From Desmodus rotundus (taxonomy: Eukaryota; Chordata; Mammalia; Chiroptera; Phyllostomidae), in the NCBI RefSeq assembly GCF_022682495.2, contig NC_071392.1, forward strand, positions 58,429,459-58,493,458: 64,000 bases of DNA, in the 5' to 3' direction. A program made the position numbers and the translations under genes. This document shows positions 1 to 8,331 of this stretch, one piece after another. Numbering within the stretch: position 1 is the stretch's first letter; every line of letters begins with the position of its first letter. The notes beneath the pieces were generated by a model. The model saw nothing but the letters and a program-made list of their open reading frames with translations. It was not told the origin of the DNA and ran no database searches.

Positions 1-329
1 TTCCATGAATTCCTTGCTATTCTATCAGAAGGAAATTCAATCGCATAGAGTCAGTGGGCTGTGAGCTTCATGGGCATATGTACGTTCGAGAAACAGTTTT
101 GTCCACAAGACACAGTAGTCAGTAGCTGCAGGAGATCTTCGGCCTCTGCTGTTTTCCCGGACAAAAGAGACGGGGAAAAGCCCACACTCGCAGCTCATTG
201 TCCTGCGGAGGTCTGAAACTGCTATGCTCCTGTTCATTCACTACGGATTGAAAATGATTTCAGAAGCATTTAGTTTAGGACACAACCCACAGGTCTGACA
301 TATCAGAAGATTTCTGTTTAAAGATAGAG

Positions 330-577
330 TTAGGGTTAGGGCTAGCATTACGATTATGGAAAGGATAAGCTTTATCATGAGGGTAGGGATAGGGTTAGGG
401 TTAGGGTTACGGATAGGGATAGGGTTAGGGTTAGGGTTAGGGTTAGGGTTAGGGATAGGGTTAGGGTTAGGGTTATGGATAGGGTTAGGGTTAGTGTTAG
501 GGTTAGGGTTATCGTTAGGGATAGGTTTAGCATTAGCGTTTGGGTTAATGTTACATATAGGTTTAGGGCTAGGGCTA
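330..577 (+). repeat. Interstitial telomeric block, unit 1 (248 bp, class La)
   Basis: The block consists of hexamers in phase with TTAGGG. It includes a run of five perfect TTAGGG copies at 425-454, bounded by ATAGGG, with single-step variants TTACGG, TTATGG, TTAGTG and TTATCG around it. The edges are more decayed (TTAGCA, TTAGCG, TTTGGG, TTAATG, TTACAT, then CTAGGG). A separate pair of TTAGGG at 330-341 lies across a decayed stretch that is one base out of phase with the core. Four or more GGG runs make the + strand G-quadruplex-capable. The block is internal, degenerate and in every unit, so it is not a chromosome end. In-frame Gly-Leu (+ strand) and Asn-Pro or Thr-Leu (- strand) readings are artefacts of the hexamer. 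Confidence 0.97.
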
Positions 578-800
578 AAGCTAGATGACGGCCACAGGTA
601 GCGGACAGTGTGCCATAGAATATCCTGCATTTCATAGGTGTCTTTGTCCTGTGCTTTCACGCAGTCCGTTGAGGACGAGAAAGTGATTCTGTAGATCGTT
701 GCACTGAACCACAGCAAGGTAAAAATAACAGAGCAAGAGAGCTGATCATAAGTTCTGAAGAGGGTATGTGATATGGTACAAGGCACTCATTTCCAATTCA

Positions 801-910
801 ACTGCTATGAGCACATTGATCTAGTGCTGCGTTCATGCTTAAAGCCACTTCTCAGGAACATGTTCATTCCCGAGTAACTTGGCAGCTTTCAAACCGTTCA
901 CTCCTGTTCT
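801..910 (+). repeat. Internal diverged sub-repeat a (unit 1)
   Basis: Begins ACTGCTATGAGCACATTGAT, followed at about 821 by CTAGTGCTGC and at 866 by ATTCCCGAGT, then GGCAGCTTTC at 881. The same ordered motifs, mutated, occur in sub-repeats at 1531 and 1995. This suggests the satellite body grew from a shorter ancestral repeat. Alignment was by eye only. Confidence 0.55.
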
Positions 911-951
911 GTGTGAGAGAGTCACTCGGATAGAGTACGGGGACTGCTAGC

Positions 952-961
952 TGCACGTGCA
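952..961. other. Perfect 10-bp palindrome with E-box core (unit 1)
   Basis: TGCACGTGCA is a perfect palindrome containing CACGTG. It directly follows a GCTAGC palindrome. I saw it unchanged wherever I checked it in other units. CACGTG is the core bound by bHLH proteins, but a 6-bp core is common by chance and no function is claimed. Confidence 0.5.
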
Positions 962-1109
962 TTTCCATGTTACAAACACTGTATGGGCAAAGTGAGGTAG
1001 TAGGCGGTTGCCTCTCTTCTTCCCGGGGCTACGCTTTTCTGATGGAAAAAGTACCTAGGAGAAAACTCTACTGTGGAAGCTCATTCCGCTTCAAGGATCA
1101 CAAAGTGCT

Positions 1110-1119
1110 ATGCTAGCAT
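1110..1119. other. Perfect 10-bp palindrome ATGCTAGCAT (unit 1)
   Basis: Self-complementary over 10 bp. It is kept in the other units except unit 5, where ATGCCAGCAT (about 9382) breaks the symmetry. Function unknown. Confidence 0.5.
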
Positions 1120-1258
1120 TCCCTCCGTTGCTGACGGGAGATCATTTCAGTAGCTCCTGCGCTATGACACGAGCCAGAGATGCTATATGGCAGCAAGGTT
1201 CTTGGACAGGATGCTCACAAGGGTACGTCCTATGTGACACACCGCTGCTTTCATCTCC

Positions 1259-1345
1259 TACTGAAATGAGAACATTGCTAACACGTCCAATACTGTGGAT
1301 GGCTTTTGTTGAGAACACTTTTCGCACGACTTGGTATAATTGCTG
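1259..1345 (+). repeat. Internal diverged sub-repeat c (unit 1)
   Basis: Begins CTACTGAAATGAGAACATTG, closely matching sub-repeat d (CTACGGAAATGACAACATTG) and sub-repeat b (CTACTGAAACGAGTGCATTG). It is followed by GGATGGCTTTTG, which parallels GAGATGGCTTTG in d. Spacing from sub-repeat a is about 459 bp and to d about 273 bp. Confidence 0.6.
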
Positions 1346-1400
1346 AATGACGCAGGGGAGCGCAAAGTCTTCACTGCTGTATTCTCAGAGTGGAATGAAT

Positions 1401-1413
1401 GGCCTGGTAGGCC
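1401..1413. other. Short inverted repeat GGCCTGGTAGGCC (unit 1)
   Basis: Arms GGCCT and AGGCC separated by GGT. It is present in every unit at the equivalent position that I inspected. A second inverted repeat, AGGCCA/TGGCCT with a 12-base loop, lies at 1723-1746. Either could extrude as a small hairpin; no role is known. Confidence 0.4.
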
Positions 1414-1530
1414 CAGGAGGTACTTTTAGCTTCTTCCTCTTCGAATGCTTCACGAACGGGTGGAGTCCGAGGGACGTGGTATAGTCTCCATGGTTTCTTA
1501 GGCTACAGTCTTCTTCTCCCATCACATCCG

Positions 1531-1640
1531 CTACGGAAATGACAACATTGAGAAGACGTTGAACACTGAGATGGCTTTGGAGAAAAACCCGCTTCCTACG
1601 AAATAGGTTGATTCCCGAGTGCGTTTGAGGAGCAAACAAA
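1531..1640 (+). repeat. Internal diverged sub-repeat d (unit 1)
   Basis: Begins CTACGGAAATGACAACATTG, with ATTCCCGAGT at 1611-1620, identical to the ATTCCCGAGT of sub-repeat a at 866. It lies about 273 bp after sub-repeat c and about 464 bp before b. Confidence 0.6.
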
Positions 1641-1994
1641 TCTTCAGGAATGTATTATCTTCCACTGGGAGCTCCACAGGCTACTCTGACATTGACATTC
1701 CCTTAGGTCTTCCGAGACTTGGAGGCCAAGTCGCGTAGCATGGCCTAGCGGCCTTCCAACGTCCGCATACGCTTTGCTCGCAGAACGCGTAATTTGGCGA
1801 AAACAGTGGTAGCCAAGCTTACTCTGGGACATAGTTGGCATAGTCCTGTGCTTCCGTTCACTCATTTGTTTTGGGCAACATGATTCCACAAGTCTGTGGC
1901 TAGCAAAGTTACCGCCAAGGTGATCATACAGAAAACCAATTGAAATGACGTTCCGAATCGGTGGCTTCTAGCGGCATCCCACACATTTCGCACT

Positions 1995-2110
1995 CTACTG
2001 AAACGAGTGCATTGACCTAGTGTTACCCGCTGGAGATGAAGTTTTCTAATAAGGGACTTGTATGAGACATCCTGAGTCCCTAGTTGTTTGGAAGCTTTCC
2101 ATGAATTCCT
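1995..2110 (+). repeat. Internal diverged sub-repeat b (unit 1, runs into unit 2)
   Basis: Begins CTACTGAAACGAGTGCATTG, then ACCTAGTGTT (compare ATCTAGTGCT in a), CCTGAGTCCC near 2071, and GGAAGCTTTCC near 2090 (compare GGCAGCTTTC in a). The match to a and c is the clearest evidence for internal sub-repeat structure. Confidence 0.6.
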
Positions 2111-4193
2111 TGCTATTCTATCAGAAGGAAATTCAATCGCATAGAGTGAGTGGGCTGTGAGCTTCATGGGCATATGTACGTTCGAGAAACAGTTTTGTCC
2201 ACAAGAAACAGTAGTCAGTAGCTGCAGGAGATCTTCGGCCTCTGCTGTTTTCCCGGACAAAAGAGAGCGGCGAAAAGCCCACACTCGCAGCTCATTGTCC
2301 TGCGGAGGTCTGAAACTGCTATGCTCCTGTTCAGTCACTACGGATTGAAAATGATTTCAGAAGCATTTAGTTTAGGACACAACCCACAGCTGTGATATAT
2401 CAGAAGATTTCTGTTTAAAGATAGAGTTAGGGTTAGGGCTAGCATTACGATTATGGAAAGGATAAGCTTTATCATGAGGGTAGGGATAGGGTTAGGGTTA
2501 GGGTTACGGATAGGGATAGGGTTAGTGTTAGGGTTAGGGTTAGGGTTAGGGATAGGGTTAGGGTTAGGGTTATGGATAGGGTTAGGGTTAGTGTTAGGGT
2601 TAGGGTTATCGTTAGGGATAGGTTTAGCATTAGCGTTTGGGTTAATGTTACATATAGGTTTAGGGCCAGGGCTAAAGCTAGATGACGGCCACAGGTAGCG
2701 GACAGTGTGCCATAGAATATCCTGCATTTCATAGGTGTCTTAGTCCTGTGCTTTCACGCAGTCCGTTGAGGACGAGAAAGTGATTCTGTAGATCGTTGCA
2801 CTGAAACTCAGCAAGGTAAAAATAACAGAGCAAGAGAGCTGATCATAAGTTCTGAAGAGGGTATGTGATATGGTACAAGGCACTCATTTCCAATTCAACT
2901 GCTATGAGCACATTGATCTAGTGCTGCGTTCATGCTTAAAGCCACTTCTCAGGAACATGTTCATTCCCGAGTAACTTGGCAGCTTTCAAACCGTTCACTC
3001 CTGTTCTGTGTGAGAGAGTCACTCGGATAGAGTACGGGGACTGCTAGCTGCACGTGCATTTCCACGTTGCAAACACTGTATGGGCAAAGTGAGGTAGTAG
3101 GCGGTTGCCTCTCTTCTTCCCGGGGCTACGCTTTTCTGATGGAAAAAGTACCTAGGAGAAAACTCTACTGTGGAAGCTCATTCCGCTTCAAGGATCACAA
3201 AGTGCTATGCTAGCATTCCCTCCTTTGCTGACGGGAGATCATTTCAGTAGCTCCTGCGCTATGACACGAGCCAGAGATGCTATATGGCAGCAAGGTTCTT
3301 GGACAGGATGCTCACAAGGGTACGTCCTATGTGACACACCGCTGCTTTCATCTCCTACTGAAATGATTACATTGCTAACACGTCCAATAGTGTGGATGGC
3401 TTTTGTTGAGAACACTTTTCGCACGACTTGGTATAATTGCTGAATGACGCAGGGGAGCGCAAAGTCTTCACTGCTGTATTCTCAGAGTGGAATGAATGGC
3501 CTGGTAGGCCCAGGAGGTACTTTTAGCTTCTTCCTCTTCGAATGCTTCACGAACGGGTGGAGTCCGAGGGACGTGGTATAGTCTCCATGGTTTCTTAGGC
3601 TACAGTCTTCTTCTCCCATCACATCCGCTACGGAAATGACAACATTGAGAAGACGTTGAACACTGAGACGGCTTTGGAGAAAAACCCGCTTCCTACGAAA
3701 TAGGTTGATTCCCGAGTGCGTTTGAGGAGCAAACAAATCTTCAGGAATGTATTATCTTCCACTGGGAGCTCCACAGGCTACTCTGACATTGACATTCCCT
3801 TAGGTCTTCCGAGACTTGGAGGCCAAGTCGCGTAGCATGGCCTAGCGGCCTTCCAACGTCCGCATACGCTTTGCTCGCAGAACGCGTAATTTGGCGAAAA
3901 CAGTGGTAGCCAAGCTTACTCTGGGTCATAGTTGGCATAGTCCTGTGCTTCCGTTCACTCATTTGTTTTGGGCAACGTGATTCCACAAGTCTGTGGCTAG
4001 CAAAGTTACCGCCAAGGTGATCCTACAGAAAACCAATTGAAATGACGTTCCGAATCGGTGGCTTCTAGCGGCATCCCACACATTTCGCACTCTACTGAAA
4101 CGAGTGCATTGACCTAGTGTTACCCGCTGGAGATGAAGTTTTCTAATAAGGGACTTGTATGAGACATCCTGAGTCCCTAGTTGTTTGGAAGCT
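2097..4193 (+). repeat. Satellite unit 2 (2,097 bp, ITS class Lb)
   Basis: Carries the GAGTGAGTG allele near 2144, TTCAGTCAC near 2331, ACTCAGC near 2815 and TGATTACATTG near 3363. This 'Lb haplotype' recurs in units 7, 18, 19 and 21. CCCTCCTTTGC near 3220 is shared with units 20 and 22. The left part matches unit 17's left part 31,101 bp away. Confidence 0.97.
2427..2674 (+). repeat. Interstitial telomeric block, unit 2 (248 bp, class Lb)
   Basis: Class Lb differs from La by TTAGTG as the first hexamer of the central run, leaving four perfect TTAGGG. A private AGGGCCAGGG replaces AGGGCTAGGG near the right edge (about 2664). Confidence 0.96.
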
Positions 4194-6295
4194 TTCCATG
4201 AATTCCTTGCTATTCTATCAGAAGGAAATTCAATCGCATAGAGTCAGTGGGCTGTGAGCTTCATGGGCATATGTACGTTCGAGAAACAGTTTTGTCCACA
4301 AGACACAGTAGTCAGTAGCTGCAGGAGATCTTCGGCCTCTGCTGTTTTCCCGGACAAAAGAGAGCGGCGAAAAGCCCACACTCGCAGCTCATTGTCCTGC
4401 GGAGGTCTGAAACTGCTATGCTCCTGTTCATTCACTACGGATTGAAAATGATTTCAGAAGCATTTAGTTTAGGACACAACCCACAGCTCTGACATATCAG
4501 AAGATTTCTGTTTAAAGATAGAGTTAGGGTTAGGGCTAGCATTACGATTATGGAAAGGATAAGCTTTATCATGAGGGTAGGGGTAGGGATAGGGTTAGGG
4601 TTAGGGTTACGGATAGGGATAGGGTTAGGGTTAGGGTTAGGGTTAGGGTTAGGGATAGGGTTAGGGGTAGGGTTATGGATAGGGTTAGGGTTAGGGTTAG
4701 GGTTAGGGTTATCGTTAGGGATAGGTTTAGCATTAGCGTTTGGGTTAATGTTACATATAGGTTTAGGGCTAGGGCTAAAGCTAGATGACGGCCACAGGTA
4801 GCGGACAGTGTGCCATAGAATATCCTGCATTTCATAGGTGTCTTAGTCCTGTGCTTTCACGCAGTCCGTTGAGGACGAGAAAGTGATTCTGTAGATCGTT
4901 GCACTGAAACACAGCAAGGTAAAAATAACAGAGCAAGAGAGCTGATCATAAGTTCTGAAGAGGGTATGTGATATGGTACAAGGCACTCATTTCCAATTCA
5001 ACTGCTATGAGCACATTGATCTAGTGCTGCGTTCATGCTTAAAGCCACTCTCAGGAACATGTTCATTCCCGAGTAACTTGGCAGCTTTCAAACCGTTCAC
5101 TCCTGTGCTGTGTGAGAGAGTCACTCGGATAGAGTACGGGGACTGCTAGCTGCACGTGCATTTCCACGTTGCAAACACTGTATGGGCAAAGTGAGGCAGT
5201 AGGCAGTTGCCTCTCTTCTTCCCGGGGCTACGCTTTTCTGATGGAAAAAGTACCTAGGAGAAAACTCTACTGTGGAAGCTCATTCCGCTTCAAGGATCAC
5301 AAAGTGCTATGCTAGCATTCCCTCCGTTGCTGACGGGAGATCATTTCAGTAGCTCCTGCGCTATGACACGAGCCAGAGATGCTATATGGCAGCAAGGTTC
5401 TTGGACAGGATGCTCACAAGGGTACGTCCTATGTGACACACCGCTGCTTTCATCTCCTACTGAAATGAGAACATTGCTAACACGTCCAATAGTGTGGATG
5501 GCTTTTGTTGAGAACACTTTTCGCACGACTTGGTATAATTGCTGAATGACGCAGGGGAGCGCAAAGTCTTCACTGCTGTATTCTCAGAGTGGAATGAATG
5601 GCCTGGTAGGCCCAGGAGGTACTTTTAGCTTCTTCCTCTTCGAATGCTTCACGAACGGGTGGAGTCCGAGGGACGTGGTATCGTCTCCATGGTTTCTTAG
5701 GCTACAGTCTTCTTCTCCCATCACATCCGCTACGGAAATGACAACATTGAGAAGACGTTGAACACTGAGACGGCTTTGGAGAAAAACCCGCTTCCTACGA
5801 AATAGGTTGATTCCCGAGTGCGTTTGAGGAGCAAACAAATCTTCAGGAATGTATTATCTTCCACTGGGAGCTCCACAGGCTACTCTGACATTGACATTCC
5901 CTTAGGTCTTCCGAGACTTGGAGGCCAAGTCGCGTAGCATGGCCTAGCGGCCTTCCAACGTCCGCATACGCTTTGCTCGCAGAACGCGTAATTTGGCGAA
6001 AACAGTGGTAGCCAAGGTTACTCTGCGTCATAGTTGGCATAGTCCTGTGCTTCCGTTCACTCATTTGTTTTGGGCAACGTGATTCCACAAGTCTGTGGCT
6101 AGCAAAGTTACCGCCAAGGTGATCATACAGAAAACCAATTGAAATGACGTTCCGAATCGGTGGCTTCTAGCGGCATCCCACACATTTCGCACTCTACTGA
6201 AACGAGTGCATTGACCTAGTGTTACCCGCTGGAGATGAAGTTTTCTAATAAGGGACTTGTATGAGACATCCTGAGTCCCTAGTTGTTTGGAAGCT
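4194..6295 (+). repeat. Satellite unit 3 (2,102 bp, ITS class Lc)
   Basis: TTCATTCAC near 4428, a 254-bp ITS, the 1-bp-shorter CCACTCTCAGG near 5046, and GTGAGGCAGTAGGCAG near 5191. These marks recur together in units 10 and 14. The right end has CCAAGGTTACTCTGCG near 6014, where most units keep CCAAGCTTAC. Confidence 0.97.
4524..4777 (+). repeat. Interstitial telomeric block, unit 3 (254 bp, class Lc)
   Basis: One hexamer longer than La. The left edge starts with two GTAGGG copies, the central run has five perfect TTAGGG copies, and GTAGGG replaces a TTAGGG just before TTATGG. TTAGTG is absent. Confidence 0.96.
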
Positions 6296-8331
6296 TTCCA
6301 TGAATTCCTTGCTATTCTATCAGAAGGAAATTCAATCGCATAGAGTCAGTGGGCTGTGAGCTTCATGGGCATATGTACGTTCGAGAAACAGTTTTGTCCA
6401 CAAGACACAGTAGTCAGTAGCTGCAGGAGATCTTCGGCCTCTGCTGTTTTCCCGGACAAAAGAGAGCGGCGAAAAGCCCACACTCGCAGCTCATTGTCCT
6501 GCGGAGGTCTGAAACTGCTATGCTCCTGTTCACTCACTACGGATTGAAAATGATTTCAGAAGCATTTAGTTTAGGACACAACCCACAGCTGTGATATATC
6601 AGAAGATTTCTGTTTAAAGATAGAGTTAGGGTTAGGGCTAGCATTACGATTATGGAAAGGATAAGCTTTATCATGAGGGTAGGGATAGGGATAGGGTTAG
6701 GGTTAGGGTTAGGGTTATGGATAGGGTTAGGGTTAGGGTTAGGGTTAGCGTTAGGGATAGGTTTAGCATTAGCGTTTGGGTTAATGTTACATATAGGTTT
6801 AGGGCTAGGGCTAAAGCTAGATGACGGCCACAGGTAGAGGACAGTGTGCCATAGAATATCCTGCATTTCATAGGTGTCTTAGTCCTGTGCTTTCACGAAG
6901 TCCGTTGAGGACGAGAAAGTGATTCTGTAGATCGTTGCACTGAAACACAGCAAGGTAAAAATAACAGAGCAAGAGAGCTGATCATAAGTTCTGAAGAGGG
7001 TATGTGATATGGTACAAGGCACTCATTTCCAATTCCACTGCTATGAGCACATTGATCTAGTGCTGCGTTCATGCTTAAAGCCACTTCTCAGGAACATGTT
7101 CATTCCCGAGTAACTTGGCAGCTTTCAAACCGTTCACTCCTGTGCTGTGTGAGAGAGTCACTCGGATAGAGTACAGGGACTGCTAGCTGCACGTGCATTT
7201 CCACGTTGCAAACACTGTATGGGCAAAGTGAGGTAGTAGGCGGTTGCCTCTCTTCTTCCCGGGGCTACGCTTTTCTGATGGAAAAAGTACCTAGGAGAAA
7301 ACTCTACTGTGGAAGCTCATTCCGCTTCAAGGATCACAAAGTGCTATGCTAGCATTCCCTCCGTTGCTGACGGGAGATCATTTCAGTAGCTCCTGCGCTA
7401 TGACACGAGCCAGAGATGCTATATGGCAGCAAGGTTCCTGGACAGGATGCTCACAAGGGTACGTCCTATGTGACACACCGCTGCTTTCATCTCCTACTGA
7501 AATGAGAACATTGCTAACACTTCCAATAGTGTGGATGGCTTTTGCTGAGAACACTTTTCGCACGACTTGGTATAATTGCTGAATGACGCAGGGGAGCGCA
7601 AAGTCTTCACTGCTGTATTCTCAGAGTGGAATGAATGGCCTGGTAGGCCCAGGAGGTACTTTTAGCTTCTTCCTCTTCGAATGCTTCACGAACGGGTGGA
7701 GTCCGAGGGACGTGGTATAGTCTCCATGGTTTCTTAGGCTACAGTCTTCTTCTCCCATCACATCCGCTACGGAAATGACAACATTGAGAAGACGTTGAAC
7801 ACTGAGACGGCTTTGGAGAAAAACCCGCTTCCTACGAAATAGGTTGATTCCCGAGTGCGTTTGAGGAGCAAACAAATCTTCAGGAACGTATTATCTTCCA
7901 CTGGGAGCCCTCAGGCTACTCTGACATTGACATTCCCTTAGGTCTTCCGAGACTTGGAGGCCAAGTCGCGCAGCATGGCCTAGCGGCCTTCCAACGTCCG
8001 CATACGCTTTGCTCGCAGAACGCGTAATTTGGCGAAAACAGTGGTAGCCAAGCTTACTCTGCGTCATAGTTGGCATAGTGATGTGCTTCCGTTCACTCAT
8101 TTGTTTTGGGCAACGTGATTCCACAAGTCTGTGGCTAGCAAAGTTACCGCCAAGGTGATCATACAGAAAACCAATTGAAATGACGTTCCGAATCGGTGGC
8201 TTCTAGCGGCATCCCACACATTTCGCACTCTACTGAAACGAGTGCATTGACCTAGTGTTACCCGCTGGAGATGAAGTTTTCTAATAAGGGACTTGTATGA
8301 GACATCCTGAGTCCCTAGTTGTTTGGAAGCT
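6296..8331 (+). repeat. Satellite unit 4 (2,036 bp, ITS class S)
   Basis: Short-class unit with TTCACTCAC near 6530, CACGAAGTCC near 6895, GTACAGGGAC near 7171, and a 1-bp-shorter GAGCCCTCAGG near 7905. Unit 15, 22,770 bp away, shares all of these. TAGTGATGTG near 8076 is private. Confidence 0.97.
6626..6813 (+). repeat. Interstitial telomeric block, unit 4 (188 bp, class S)
   Basis: Class S is exactly 10 hexamers shorter than La. Two ATAGGG, three TTAGGG, TTATGG, ATAGGG, three TTAGGG and TTAGCG make up the core. The right flank carries GTAGAGGACAG (GTAGCGGACAG in long classes). Confidence 0.96.

Larger units (their letters stand above)
1..2096 (+). repeat. Satellite unit 1 (2,096 bp, ITS class La)
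   Basis: Reference unit for this annotation. Order: EcoRI-type landmark (7-12), left flank (13-329), telomeric block (330-577), then ~1.5 kb of non-telomeric body with sub-repeats at about 801, 1259, 1531 and 1995. It carries a 1-bp-shorter allele (AGAGACGGGGAAAAG at about 165, where most units read AGAGAGCGGCGAAAAG), shared only with units 9, 13 and 16. Other marks are CTTTGTCCTG near 650 and CCAATACTGTGG near 1288, both shared with units 9 and 13. Confidence 0.97.

Noticed and set aside
330..577. A true chromosome end
   Set aside because: The tract is short, degenerate and followed by ~1.85 kb of non-telomeric sequence, 31 times over. The array runs through both window edges.
356..601. Plus-strand frame of Gly-Leu/Gly-Ile repeats resembling a glycine-rich or membrane protein
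   Set aside because: A direct translation of TTAGGG and ATAGGG. Any tract of a 6-bp repeat without stop codons gives this, and it is present only because of the hexamer phase.
375..635. Minus-strand Thr-Leu repeat frame
   Set aside because: Third reading of the same telomeric tract; low complexity, no support as a gene.
241..786. 181-codon minus-strand frame (and 109-131-codon versions in other units) with long Asn-Pro runs
   Set aside because: The Asn-Pro part is the complement of telomeric hexamers. The longer form exists only where CTTTGTCC replaces CTTAGTCC; other units have a stop. Length varies with hexamer number. No initiation context or known domain.
1110..1346. Recurrent 61-84-codon frames in the unit body (both strands)
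   Set aside because: They recur only because the unit recurs. Overlapping frames on both strands, missense changes without evident constraint, a frame-altering 1-bp indel in some units (GAGCCCTCAGG), and no recognisable domain.
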